A DNA stretch of 64,000 bases from Anaerolineae bacterium (GTDB lineage: Bacteria; Chloroflexota; Anaerolineae; Promineifilales; Promineifilaceae), in the NCBI GenBank assembly GCA_023382655.1, contig JAHDWK010000001.1, forward strand, positions 173,089 through 237,088, in the 5' to 3' direction. Below are positions 41,839 to 51,227 of this stretch, piece after piece (within the stretch, counting starts at the first letter, position 1; every line of letters starts with the position of its first letter). The position numbers and the translations under genes were made by a program. The notes under the pieces were generated by a model. It was not told where the DNA came from and searched no databases. It saw only the letters and a program-made list of their open reading frames with translations.

Positions 41839-42255
41839 TCACTTTTCGTGGTGGGGGGCCTGCCAGGCGGGGGATTTGTGAACGTGGACAACTTGCCAGC
41901 CGGTCTCGCCCTTGACCAGGACGCGGCTTTCGTTGTGGTGGCGGTGGCTGATGGCCCCGGTGTGGGCGTCGGCGATGGTGAGCATGAAGGTGTAGCTGGC
42001 GACGGCCGTGTCTCCATACATCTGTAACCGCCGCTCCCACAAATCATAACGAAAGTCACCGGCCGTGCCCGCCCAACCATGCTCAATCATAAACAGGTGG
42101 AAATCCAGACCGTCCTGCCGGTGTGGGGTCACAAACCATTCATACAACGACAGGTCTGGACTGGTAGTGGCCTGGTATGCCTGCACATCGTGAGTAAAAA
42201 TACTATTGAGATGCCGGTGCAGCGTTTCCCAAATTTCTTGTTCGATTTCGTCCAT
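41839..42255 (-). CDS. SnoaL/NTF2-like protein
   Basis: A 138-aa small cone-shaped-fold protein (DUF4440/CaMKII-association type). The N-terminal helix is EQEIWETLHRHLNSIF, followed by YGDTAVASYTFML and NESRVLVKGETGWQVVHVHKSPA. Such proteins are small-molecule isomerases, binding proteins or assembly domains, and the role cannot be told. The start at 42255 (MDEIEQE) follows the Uma2 stop by 4 nt, so the two genes form a unit. Confidence 0.8.
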   Translation of the reverse strand: MDEIEQEIWETLHRHLNSIFTHDVQAYQATTSPDLSLYEWFVTPHRQDGLDFHLFMIEHGWAGTAGDFRYDLWERRLQMYGDTAVASYTFMLTIADAHTGAISHRHHNESRVLVKGETGWQVVHVHKSPAWQAPHHEK

Positions 42256-42259
42256 ATGG

Positions 42260-42868
42260 TTATTGGGGCAGAAAAACAGCGCCGGCCGCAAATTCCAGAC
42301 CAGGAAGGAGTTTAGATTGTACGGTTTCGACGGCCGTGAACTGACCAACCAAAATATACTCCGGGCTGTTTTCTGGCAGATAATAAATGGTAATGGCGCG
42401 TGTTTTAGGGTCAGCAATCCAGTATTCGCGCACCCCGGCCTGCTCATATGCGCCAAACTTCACATGTTGATCCAGCCGCAAACTGCTGGGCGAGAGAACT
42501 TCCACAATCAGGTCAGGTGCGCCCTCAAAAATTTGCGTCCCAGACGCCGGCTGCCGCTCTTGGCGAATGAAAAGAACATCCGGTTGCACAGGTTTGGCAA
42601 TACCTGGAAAATGCACTTCAAAAGGAGCGGTGATTACCACTCCCGGCATTTTTTCAACGGTAAAGTTCCCGACAAGGCGCGTGATAGCGGATACGGTAAA
42701 TTGGTGATCGTAAGACGGGGCATTGGCCATGTAAAGCACTCCTTCAATGATTTCATAGCGACGGCCGTCATCTGGCAAACGCACATAATCCTCATACGTC
42801 CACTGCCCCTGTTCTGGCCAGGGATGGGTTTTATCCGCCGGTGGTAAAAGTTGCGTTGCCTGGCTCAT
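42260..42868 (-). CDS. Uma2-family (DUF820) putative nuclease-fold protein
   Basis: A 202-aa protein of the Uma2 family, which has a PD-(D/E)xK restriction-endonuclease fold. Typical parts are WTYEDYVRLPDDGRRYEIIEG, VQPDVLFIR (active-site Asp), APDLIVEVLSPSS (Glu-x-Leu) and KFGAYEQAGVREYWI (Lys). The catalytic set is complete. These proteins are very numerous in cyanobacteria and Chloroflexota, and their cellular role is unknown. The start at 42868 (MSQATQL) follows GGAG. Confidence 0.88.
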   Translation of the reverse strand: MSQATQLLPPADKTHPWPEQGQWTYEDYVRLPDDGRRYEIIEGVLYMANAPSYDHQFTVSAITRLVGNFTVEKMPGVVITAPFEVHFPGIAKPVQPDVLFIRQERQPASGTQIFEGAPDLIVEVLSPSSLRLDQHVKFGAYEQAGVREYWIADPKTRAITIYYLPENSPEYILVGQFTAVETVQSKLLPGLEFAAGAVFLPQ

Positions 42869-42891
42869 GGTTTCATGCTCCGTTCTTTGGT

Positions 42892-42936
42892 GGAGGGGAG
42901 GCTTGAGCCGAAACGAACGGCTCAAGCCTCCCCTCC
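42892..42936. repeat. 19-nt perfect hairpin upstream of the Uma2 gene
   Basis: GGAGGGGAGGCTTGAGCCG pairs with its exact complement around a 7-nt loop. It would sit in or near the 5' leader of the Uma2 gene. I did not find another copy in the window. Confidence 0.85.
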
Positions 42937-43010
42937 GGCTGTTAATCGTGGGGATTGTAGTCAACGGCCGTGCCCCCTGTCAATTTACGCTAATCAAGAT
43001 TGAACCAATC

Positions 43011-45935
43011 TCATGGCCCCACACCCCAAACAATCACCGTGCCATCACTGCTGCCGGAGGCCAGCCAGGCCCCATCCGGCGACCAGACCATACTCTCAAC
43101 CGACCCCACATGGCCGGAAAGCTGGCGCAGTTCACGGCCGTTTACCGGATCAACCAAAAACAACGTCCCATCGTATCGGGCGGCTGCCAGGGGGAAACCA
43201 GCGGACGACCAGGCCGCGCTCATCGCCAGATCGTGCAGGTCTTGTTGCCACACTTCCTGGGACTCAACTACCTGCCAGACGCGCACACGGCCGTCCTGGC
43301 TGCTCGTCGCCGCCTGCGCCCCATCCGGCGACCAGGTGACATCGGTGACAATATCCCCATGTCCGGTAAGTTCTGTGAACAGTGTTGGCGTATTATCGGT
43401 GATTGTCCACAGGGGTACGGCCGTGTCCCGCCCACTTATTGCCAGCATCGCCCCATCCGGCGACCAGACCACATCAGTCACAGGCGCTTCGGCAAATACC
43501 TGCCAATCGGCCAGCACCGTCAGGTCAGCGGCATCCAGCAGCCAGACGTGGCCGTCCCAATCCGCCGCCGCCAGCCAGGGAGCATGTGGGGCAAAGGCCA
43601 GCGCACTAAAGCCGCCATAATCCGGGTCCGCCCACTCCTTGATCTCTAGCTCCTGCGCCACCTCCCACACCCGCAGAAAACCATCCCCCCCGGCCGAGGC
43701 CAGTAACGCCCCATCAGCCGAAAAAGCGATAGCCGAAACCCCGTAATCATGCGCGTCTAACATTGCCAGTTGTTCCCCGGTTGCCGGCTGCCACAGGCGC
43801 ACCAGGCCATCATCCCCTCCGCTGGCTAATAACTGGCCGTCTGGCGACCAGGCCACGCGCCATACCCCGGCCGTATGGTCGTAGTTCTCCTTGACCACCG
43901 CATCCGTGGCCGCATCCACCTGCCAAATTGTGCCATCGGCCAGGAAGGTGATGATCTGGTTGGTAGCTGCCAGCCAGATGAGGCGGATGGCCGGGCTGAG
44001 GGGGCTGGGCAGGGCACGTATCTGCCCGCCCGCGGCCGCATCCCACAGGCGCACGCTGTTGTCGCCGCCGGTCGTCAGGATTTGCGTTTCGTCCGGCGAC
44101 CAGGCGGCATCATACACGCCGTACTCATGCCCTTGCAGAACGAATTGTTCCGACCCATCTACACTCCAAACGCGGGCTGTGCCATCAAAGCTGCTGGAAA
44201 TGAGACGGGCGCTGTCTGACGCCCAGGTGAGGTTGGCAATTTCGTCGGTGTGGCCGGTCAGGGGTGGGGCCGTTTCCACTCGCGCGGTTACATCCCACAA
44301 GCGCACGGTAGCATTTTCACCGTTGTCGGCCGCCGCCAACTGCGCCCCATCCGGCGACCAGGCCAGCCGGGTGACGCTGCCTTCGTTCCCTAGCAGTTCG
44401 CCCATTTTTTGGGTGCTGGCGGGATCATATAACATCACCGGGCTGCCCCAGGTGGTGGCTGCCAACAAGCTGCCGTCTGGCGACCAATCCAGGGCGATGA
44501 ACTGGTCATTCCCTTGAATCATACGTACCTGTTCGCCGGAATCTATGTCCCACAGGCGAATGGTGCTATCCCAACTGGCGGAGGCAACCTGACGGCCGTC
44601 TGGCGACCAGGCCACGGCCGTTACCCGATCGGTGTGCCCCTCTAACAACTGCATTGGCTCTAGCGAGTGCGCATCGTAAATCCAGACGCCCACGCTGCTG
44701 CCCAGCGCCAGCCGGTTGCCATCTCGGCTGAGGATGGCGGCGTACAGCGTGCCTCGCCCCAACCGCTGTAAGGGGGCCATTTGGGTGATATTATCGGGGG
44801 TGATGGGGGAGGAGACGGCCGTGTCTATGGCTGTTGTTGTCTCCGCAGCAGGTGCGGTAGTCTGACCCCCTGGTAAAACGGGGGCAAAGCGGGTGCGAAT
44901 TAATGCCAGCAAACCACAAGCACACACCAGGATGAGGGCCGCTGCCGCTATCAGCCAGACCCACAGCGGTGGGCGGTGGGCGGTAGTGGGGGTCGGTGGT
45001 GGTGGGGGAGGCGTAGGTACGACGACGGTGGGATCAACCACCGGGAGGGGGGCGACCACCTGAGTGGGTGCGGTCACCTGAGTGGCCGCAGCTTGTGTGG
45101 GCGGCAGGTCAAATGTTTGCCCTTGCAAGGCTGAAGCCAGCGTGTCGGCCATTTCGCCCGCTTTGTCAAAACGGTCGGCTGCTTCTTTGGCGGTGGCGCG
45201 GGTGATCACGTATTCGCAGCCAGGCGGCAGGTCGGGGTTCACTGACAACACGCGGGGCATCGGTTCGGTGATCTGTTTCACCAGCATCATGGCCGGGGTG
45301 TCGGCGTCGTAGGGCTTTTTGCCGGTGAGCATTTCAAAGACGATGATGCCCAGAGCGTAAATGTCGGTACGGCCGTCTAGCTGGCTGCCCCGTATTTGCT
45401 CTGGACTCATGTAAGCAGGCGTGCCCACCATGCCGCCGGTGGCTGTCAGTGTGCCCCCGGCCTGCGTCAGCCGCACAATGCCAAAATCGGCCAGGAACGC
45501 TTCGCCATATTGGTCAAACAGAATGTTGCCCGGCTTCAGATCACGGTGAATGACGCCACGTTCGTGGGCACGGTCGAGGGCGGAGCCGATGCGCCGCAGA
45601 ATGTGGGCGGCTTCGGCGGTGGGCAGCGGCCCCTGGGTAATGCGCTCGGCCAGCGAACCACCGGCCATCAGGCGCATCACCAGATAGGGCTGCCCATTTT
45701 CTTCGCCAAAGTCATACACGGGCACGATGGCCGGATGTTCCAGGGCGGCGATGGTTTCGGCTTCGCGCTCAAAACGGGTGCGGAATTGGGGATCATCCAA
45801 CAGCAGTTCGCGGGGCAGCACTTTGACGGCGACATCCCGTTTGAAGCGGGGATCGTAGGCGCGGAAGACGGAAGCAAAACCGCCGCGCCCCAACTGTTCT
45901 TTAATTTCGTAGCGGCCGAACGTTTGGGGATTCAT
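43011..45935 (-). CDS. Ser/Thr protein kinase with WD40 double propeller
   Basis: A 974-aa transmembrane kinase. The Hanks-type kinase domain covers about residues 8-270 with the glycine loop LGRGGFASV, Lys38 in VAVKVLP, the catalytic loop HRDLKPGNILFD, DFGIVR and YMSPEQIRG; all are intact. A Pro/Thr-rich stretch and one membrane helix (about 325-348) follow. About 14 WD40 repeats with the core WSPDGxxLA run from about 385 to the end, enough for two seven-bladed propellers. By topology these lie outside the cell as a sensor or scaffold. A TACAAT -10 only 6 nt before the ATG implies a leaderless message. The FHA protein at 12993 could read its marks. Confidence 0.94.
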   Translation of the reverse strand: MNPQTFGRYEIKEQLGRGGFASVFRAYDPRFKRDVAVKVLPRELLLDDPQFRTRFEREAETIAALEHPAIVPVYDFGEENGQPYLVMRLMAGGSLAERITQGPLPTAEAAHILRRIGSALDRAHERGVIHRDLKPGNILFDQYGEAFLADFGIVRLTQAGGTLTATGGMVGTPAYMSPEQIRGSQLDGRTDIYALGIIVFEMLTGKKPYDADTPAMMLVKQITEPMPRVLSVNPDLPPGCEYVITRATAKEAADRFDKAGEMADTLASALQGQTFDLPPTQAAATQVTAPTQVVAPLPVVDPTVVVPTPPPPPPTPTTAHRPPLWVWLIAAAALILVCACGLLALIRTRFAPVLPGGQTTAPAAETTTAIDTAVSSPITPDNITQMAPLQRLGRGTLYAAILSRDGNRLALGSSVGVWIYDAHSLEPMQLLEGHTDRVTAVAWSPDGRQVASASWDSTIRLWDIDSGEQVRMIQGNDQFIALDWSPDGSLLAATTWGSPVMLYDPASTQKMGELLGNEGSVTRLAWSPDGAQLAAADNGENATVRLWDVTARVETAPPLTGHTDEIANLTWASDSARLISSSFDGTARVWSVDGSEQFVLQGHEYGVYDAAWSPDETQILTTGGDNSVRLWDAAAGGQIRALPSPLSPAIRLIWLAATNQIITFLADGTIWQVDAATDAVVKENYDHTAGVWRVAWSPDGQLLASGGDDGLVRLWQPATGEQLAMLDAHDYGVSAIAFSADGALLASAGGDGFLRVWEVAQELEIKEWADPDYGGFSALAFAPHAPWLAAADWDGHVWLLDAADLTVLADWQVFAEAPVTDVVWSPDGAMLAISGRDTAVPLWTITDNTPTLFTELTGHGDIVTDVTWSPDGAQAATSSQDGRVRVWQVVESQEVWQQDLHDLAMSAAWSSAGFPLAAARYDGTLFLVDPVNGRELRQLSGHVGSVESMVWSPDGAWLASGSSDGTVIVWGVGP

Positions 45936-45941
45936 GGGCCG

Positions 45942-45947
45942 ATTGTA
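45942..45947 (-). promoter_or_regulatory. Leaderless promoter of the kinase gene
   Basis: TACAAT (read on the minus strand) lies 6 nt before the ATG at 45935, with TTTACA about 18 nt further upstream as a -35. No ribosome site is present. Confidence 0.5.
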
Positions 45948-45999
45948 GCATGGGCTTGTTTTAGGTGTAAATGGGGGAATGGCGTAAACTCAACAGCCT

Positions 46000-47238
46000 A
46001 TGAACCAGATTTACCTACGCCGGAGCATCCTTGTTGTTTTTTGTTTGCCGCTGCTCACCCTTTTGACCATGTGTAATGGGCGATTCTACACGGCCGTGCC
46101 GCCGACGGGTCAGGTATCACCAGAGGTGATGGCGCAGCTGCACTTTGTGAAACAGGCATTGGTGAAAGGGTCAGCTACCGAGATGCAATCCCTTTTCCCG
46201 GAGGGGTACTTCTTCAACTACGTCTTGTATGGGCTGGCCTGGGTCAACGTAGGGCTGCAATCGCCGCCAGAAAGCGCAGCCCGGCAAGAGGCGCTGGCAG
46301 AGGCGCGCTGGGCATTGACGCACCTGGACGAACCGGCGGGCACGGCCGTTTTCTCCCCCACGTTGGATCCGCCTTATGGCATGTTTTATGCTGGTTGGCG
46401 CAATTACTTGTTGGCCGGTATCTTGCTTTTGCAGCCCCGTTCGGCATTAGACCCCCGTGAAGTGGCCGAGTTTGAAATCCGCTCACAAGAAATTGCCACG
46501 GCCGTACAGCGCAGTTCCACGCCCTTTGTCCCCTCCTACCCAGGGCAGGCGTGGCCGGTGGACAGTTTTCCGGCCATTCTCTCGCTGCGGGCGCACACCG
46601 TTTTGCTGGATGATCGGCATGAGCCGGTGATTCAAAGTTGGCTGGCAGCGGCGCGGGAGCGGCTGGACCCGCTGACCGGGCTGACGCCACACCGCGCCGA
46701 TGCCCGGACGGGCGCGCCGCGGGAAGGGGCCAGGGGCACATCCCAAACGATGATCTTGTGGTTTTTGGCCGATATTGATCCGGCGTGGGGTCACGAAGCG
46801 TACCAGACATTTCGGCAGCAATATGTGGTGACCCGGTGGGGGCTGCCCGGCGTATTGGAGTTTCCAGCCTTTCAGCCAGGGATCGGCGATGTGGATTCTG
46901 GGCCATTGTTAGCCGGGGTGAGTCTTTCGGCGACGGCCGTGTTCCTGGGAACCAGCCGTGTGTATGGCGATGCGGAACTGACGCGGGCGATCTGGCAGGG
47001 AGGGGAGGCGTTGGGATGGGCAGTGCAGACGGGGGATACACGCCGTTATGCGCTGGGGCTGATGCCCATTGGTGATGCGTTTGTGGTCTGGTCAAAAACG
47101 GCCGTGCCCTGGCTGACAGAACCATCACCGCCAACTTACCCGCCCATCGTGCCCTGGTGGTGGCGCTGGCCATTACACCTGTTATCACTGGGGCTAATCG
47201 TCGTCATTGGCCTGGCGGTGCGGCGGCTTTGGCGTTGA
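46000..47238 (+). CDS. Membrane-anchored hypothetical protein
   Basis: A 412-aa protein I do not recognise with certainty. It starts with a hydrophobic signal-like segment (about 8-24) and ends with a membrane helix (about 385-405, preceded by a Trp-rich PPIVPWWWRWP). The middle is helical, with repeated features such as RNYLLAGILLL, WPVDSFPAILSLRAH and GPLLAGVSLSATAVFLG, similar in spacing to alpha/alpha-barrel proteins. It could be an envelope enzyme or binding protein. TAAACT ends 9 nt before the ATG, so the message may be leaderless. Divergent from the kinase gene. Confidence 0.65.
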   Translation: MNQIYLRRSILVVFCLPLLTLLTMCNGRFYTAVPPTGQVSPEVMAQLHFVKQALVKGSATEMQSLFPEGYFFNYVLYGLAWVNVGLQSPPESAARQEALAEARWALTHLDEPAGTAVFSPTLDPPYGMFYAGWRNYLLAGILLLQPRSALDPREVAEFEIRSQEIATAVQRSSTPFVPSYPGQAWPVDSFPAILSLRAHTVLLDDRHEPVIQSWLAAARERLDPLTGLTPHRADARTGAPREGARGTSQTMILWFLADIDPAWGHEAYQTFRQQYVVTRWGLPGVLEFPAFQPGIGDVDSGPLLAGVSLSATAVFLGTSRVYGDAELTRAIWQGGEALGWAVQTGDTRRYALGLMPIGDAFVVWSKTAVPWLTEPSPPTYPPIVPWWWRWPLHLLSLGLIVVIGLAVRRLWR

Positions 47239-47288
47239 GAATGGGAGATTGAGAGATTAAAAATCTGCCAATCTCCCATTCGCTTTCT
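47238..47288. repeat. GGGAGATT octamer array, facing arms
   Basis: GAATGGGAGATTGAGAGATT faces AATCTGCCAATCTCCCATTC. It fills the gap between two convergent genes and ends 3 nt before the stop of the giant protein gene. Same unit as inside guaA. Confidence 0.85.
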
Positions 47289-47290
47289 TT

Positions 47291-50200
47291 TTACGGCCGT
47301 AAGACCACCGGCAAATACAACGGCCAACCCACCACTACCTGCCGGGGCAGGGAAACGTTGTTGCTTTCATCCGCTTCAGCGATGGCCTGGAGCGAATCCA
47401 CCATGGCGTACACCTGCCGGTAAAGTGGGCCGGGACCAAAACCGGCGGGGATGGTGAAGGTGAGGACGGCCGTTTCCCCCACGGCCAATCCATTCACGAC
47501 CACAAAACCATGGCTCTGGGTGATGGGAATGGAATCGCTGAGGACGATGGCCGGGTGCAGGAAGATGTCGGTCTGGATGGAGCCGGTGAGAGGTACATTG
47601 CCCACGTTGGCGATGGTGACGGTGAAGCTGACAGGTTGGTCTGGCGACACCAAACCGGGTGTGAGCAACTGTGGCGCGCCGAGGACGGCCAGGTCGGTGA
47701 TGAGGGTGTCGGTGATGAGGATGGTGTGGGTGTCGGTGACGGTGTTGAAGCCATGCGTGGCCATGACCAGCAGGTCAAAGCTGCCGGTGAGAGGGAAGGT
47801 GAGAGTGATGGGCACGGCCGTGCCGTTGGTCATCGTCAGTGTGGGGGTGTCGTCCAGGTACCAGGTGTAGGTGATGGGGTCGGTGATGGTGGTGGGGGTG
47901 ACGACGGCCGTGAAGGTATACGTCTCCCCGGTCAGCCCCAGCGCCGGGCCGAAGATGGTGACGCCGGCCAACAGGGGGTGGACATCGCTTACCGTCAGCG
48001 AGGCGGAGACGTTGTTGGTCTCGTCGCTTTCGGCAATGCCTTCGACCGAATCTACCATGGCGTAGACGGTGTGGGTGGGTGGCAATTCGGGAAAACCGAA
48101 CGGGGCGTTGACGGTGAGGGTGACGCTTTCGCCCACAGCCAGGGCGGGCACGGCCGTGAAGCCACTGCTCTCAGTGATGGGAATGCCGTTGGTGAGGACG
48201 ACAGTGGGGTTGATGAACACATCCACAAAAAACTGCGTGTCCACGTCGGCGTCGCCCACATTGGCGATGGCGACGGTGAAGCTGACAGGCAAACCCGCGC
48301 CTACCGGCAGCGGCGTCACCAACTGCGGCGGGCCGATGACGGTCAGGTCGGGCTCGGCCAACTCTGCAATGGAAATGGTGTGTGTAGTTGTGACGGGGCC
48401 ACCGAGGGAGTTCACGGCCGTGACCGTCAGCGTATATGTCCCAGTCAGCGGCCAACTCAGGTTGATCGCATCGGTAATGTCACCTGTCTGGGTGATAGGT
48501 GGCTGCCCGGCCACATCCCAGACATAGGTGATGGGGGTGGTGGCATAAAATGGGGCGGCCGTAGCGGTAAAGGCATAGTCGGTATTTGTGTAACCAGCGG
48601 TGGGGCCGCTAAGGGACACGTTGTTTAAGGGAATGTTGGTCTGGCCGCAGCTTTCATCCCAGCGGATGAATTCCAACAGCAGGTACGAGCCAGCCTGCCC
48701 ATTGGCGCTGAGTTCGTAACCAATGGGGCGGAAGAGGGCAAACCCGGCCATCTGATAGCGGGTATCGCTGCCTGTCCCGACCATAATATCGTAAATCGGC
48801 AGGCGCAGCACCCGTCCGGAATCAATCTGCTCCTCTAGGGCAGTACGCACGCCACTGCTGTTGACCACGCCGGTATTGGCCGCCACCCAGTCACCGATGT
48901 GCAGGGAAGTATCGGTGGGGTCGTTGTAATCAATGTAGCCATAGACGGGGTGGGGGAAACCGGGCGGGGTCTGGCCTGGGGCCACCGATGTGTAATTTTG
49001 ACTATCGCCGGGCCACGTCAGACCATGTTCCAGGGTGGCGGCGTTGGCCGAAACATACTGATTCCACACCAGCCAACCAGAACCGCCGGTTACGTTATCT
49101 ACTTCCACCAGGAAGATGTCCCCTTCATGGATTAACTCACCATTGGGGCCGGAACCGAATAAGGGTACGTCGGGATCGTGATCAAAAAAGCTGCTATAGG
49201 GCGGGGCGGGGTTGGGATAGAAGTTGGGTGATCCCGTTATTGTTTCGTAGAGTGCCTGGGTGACAGATTGTGCGTTGGCGTGAATGGTGATGGGGAAAGC
49301 AGCGCAGCCTACGCCGGGGTTTTGGCCGGGCGTGAGGGTGGGCGGTGTTACTTCCCATTGGTGGGTGTCTTGATAACCAGAGGTGATGCGGGCCATCAGC
49401 CGCCCGCCGGGGAAAGGGATGCAGTCCGGGTCGTTCTGCGGGTTGCTGTAGTCACAATCGGCCGGGTTGCTGCCGGGAATGGTAATGCTGTAGGGGGGTG
49501 TGACCCACACATTGTTGCACGAGCCGGGAAGGCAATTGCGCGTTTGCCCATCTGGATCAGGTATGCCGGGCAGACCAAATGTAAGCGACCAGTCGGAGTC
49601 GGCCATCGAATCAAAGTAGAAGATAACAGGCGGTAGCGTATCACCCTGATCATAATCAAATACGGAGATGGTAACGTCCTGAGCGGCGTTTTCTGGCCCG
49701 ATGTAGGTAAGGGGGATGTCTATCTGTTGGGAGAAGATGTTGTTGCGGGGGAGATTTTGGATGGCCTGGACGGTGACGCCGTGGGCGTGGTGGGAACCGG
49801 GGTTGTTCAAGGCGTGGAGGTTACGGCCATTTACCTGGCCGGGAACGGTGGCGATGTAAAAAGGAGGACCGGCCCAGATTTCAAAGCTGTTTTCCGACGC
49901 GCCGCTGACGGTGGTGATGTCCAGGTAAAGGTAGCGGTCGCCGGTCTGGGGGTCGGTGACGACGTTGGGCAGTTCGGCGGCCAGGTTGATTTCAAAACTA
50001 CCCGGCGAGCCGGGGTCTACAGGGACGCCGGGGCCGAGATAATCAAAGCTCTGCTCTGCGCCAGGGGAGACCCATTGCATGTCGGTCAGGTGGTCGCCGT
50101 TGTCGCGGACGCCATCTTCCACCTGCCCGGTGTAGGCCGCCAGGTTGACGCGGTGGTGGTCATTGCCTTGTGATTGGAAATAGTAAAGCTGGTAAACAGT

Positions 50201-51139
50201 AGCCGTGTTGCGTGTCGGGGTATAACTGCCTGGTTCGCCACATTGCCCTGGGGTGCCAGATCCCCGATTTTCATCCACGCGGATGAACCAGTAGGGGTTG
50301 ATGGCGTCCAGAGGCAAAGTGCCGTTTTGGTAAAGCGCCAGTTCGCCCGTATTCACCAGGCAAGGGTTTTTGCGGTTGTTGTTAGCGATGCAACTGCCAC
50401 TGCCGGTGGCGGGCAGGCCGGCATCTTGGGCGGCCTGGGTACGGATAAAGTTGAACGGGCCGGCGGCGTCCACGTTGGTAGAGTCAGGGTCAAATAGCTC
50501 CACACGGACGAGGGAGGTACCGGCGCGGTTTTCGTAGTCGGCGGGGATACGAATGCGGTAATGGTAGGTGTAGAAGCCGGGTTGCCAGATGCTGTTGAGC
50601 GGGGAATAGGGGTCGCCGTAGGCGGTGCAGATGTCGGGGCCAAAGAGGGCGGCGTTGCCGGTGGCGAAGATGCCGGACTCGTGGGTGCGGCCGGTGTATA
50701 CATCACGGCCAACCGGTGGATCGGCGATGATGCCCTGACTGCACGGGATAGTGAAGGTCTGGCTGATAGTAGTTCCGCCGCCGGACACGGCCGTGACCGT
50801 CACCGTCATGGGCTGTTGCGAAACGGTGCGGCTGATGGCCTGGGAGAAAGAGGTGAGATGGCCGGGGGGCCAGGTTTGCACCAGGTTGCCATCCCAATAG
50901 AGGCTCAAGGTTTCGTTGGTGGGCCATTCCTCAAAGAGGACGTGCAAGGCGACGGGGCCGGGATCGGTGGCCGGGCTGCCGCAGTTGGGCAGCAGTTTGA
51001 GGTACGGCGGGTCTTCCGGGGTGTGGGGTATTGCCGGGGCGGGCGTAACGGCGGCGAGTAGGGTGTGGGACACGGCCGTGGGCAGCAGCAGCCCCAACAT
51101 ACCGACTAAAAAGATGAGATGGATTCGTCTATTGGTCAT
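47291..51139 (-). CDS. Giant secreted modular protein 1 (1282 aa)
   Basis: An exported protein with a signal peptide at about residues 1-28 ([15 protein letters not shown]). Residues about 155-630 form a large module of no named family, marked by [48 protein letters not shown] and [16 protein letters not shown] TadG-like region (about 640-850) follows, with [17 protein letters not shown] and MAGFALFRPIGYEL. Then come a PKD-like domain, a CARDB domain (PDLTVIGPPQL...), another PKD-like and another CARDB domain. The end WPLYLPVVLRP is the short tail shared by the large proteins here. It is probably a cell-surface or matrix protein. The next gene upstream is its larger paralogue. Confidence 0.8.
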   Translation of the reverse strand: MTNRRIHLIFLVGMLGLLLPTAVSHTLLAAVTPAPAIPHTPEDPPYLKLLPNCGSPATDPGPVALHVLFEEWPTNETLSLYWDGNLVQTWPPGHLTSFSQAISRTVSQQPMTVTVTAVSGGGTTISQTFTIPCSQGIIADPPVGRDVYTGRTHESGIFATGNAALFGPDICTAYGDPYSPLNSIWQPGFYTYHYRIRIPADYENRAGTSLVRVELFDPDSTNVDAAGPFNFIRTQAAQDAGLPATGSGSCIANNNRKNPCLVNTGELALYQNGTLPLDAINPYWFIRVDENRGSGTPGQCGEPGSYTPTRNTATVYQLYYFQSQGNDHHRVNLAAYTGQVEDGVRDNGDHLTDMQWVSPGAEQSFDYLGPGVPVDPGSPGSFEINLAAELPNVVTDPQTGDRYLYLDITTVSGASENSFEIWAGPPFYIATVPGQVNGRNLHALNNPGSHHAHGVTVQAIQNLPRNNIFSQQIDIPLTYIGPENAAQDVTISVFDYDQGDTLPPVIFYFDSMADSDWSLTFGLPGIPDPDGQTRNCLPGSCNNVWVTPPYSITIPGSNPADCDYSNPQNDPDCIPFPGGRLMARITSGYQDTHQWEVTPPTLTPGQNPGVGCAAFPITIHANAQSVTQALYETITGSPNFYPNPAPPYSSFFDHDPDVPLFGSGPNGELIHEGDIFLVEVDNVTGGSGWLVWNQYVSANAATLEHGLTWPGDSQNYTSVAPGQTPPGFPHPVYGYIDYNDPTDTSLHIGDWVAANTGVVNSSGVRTALEEQIDSGRVLRLPIYDIMVGTGSDTRYQMAGFALFRPIGYELSANGQAGSYLLLEFIRWDESCGQTNIPLNNVSLSGPTAGYTNTDYAFTATAAPFYATTPITYVWDVAGQPPITQTGDITDAINLSWPLTGTYTLTVTAVNSLGGPVTTTHTISIAELAEPDLTVIGPPQLVTPLPVGAGLPVSFTVAIANVGDADVDTQFFVDVFINPTVVLTNGIPITESSGFTAVPALAVGESVTLTVNAPFGFPELPPTHTVYAMVDSVEGIAESDETNNVSASLTVSDVHPLLAGVTIFGPALGLTGETYTFTAVVTPTTITDPITYTWYLDDTPTLTMTNGTAVPITLTFPLTGSFDLLVMATHGFNTVTDTHTILITDTLITDLAVLGAPQLLTPGLVSPDQPVSFTVTIANVGNVPLTGSIQTDIFLHPAIVLSDSIPITQSHGFVVVNGLAVGETAVLTFTIPAGFGPGPLYRQVYAMVDSLQAIAEADESNNVSLPRQVVVGWPLYLPVVLRP

Positions 51140-51158
51140 TTCAACACTCCCTCAATGT

Positions 51159-51213
51159 GTTCGTAGTAGGCGATTTATCGCCGTTTATGGGCGATAAATC
51201 GCCTACTACGAAC
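51159..51213. repeat. GTAGTAGGC hairpin, perfect 24-nt arms
   Basis: Arms at 51159-51182 and 51190-51213 are exact complements with a 7-nt loop, built on GTAGTAGGCGATTTATCGCC. It lies between the two giant protein genes, which point the same way, and could shape their relative expression. Confidence 0.9.
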
Positions 51214-51227
51214 GTTTTGGTTTTCTC

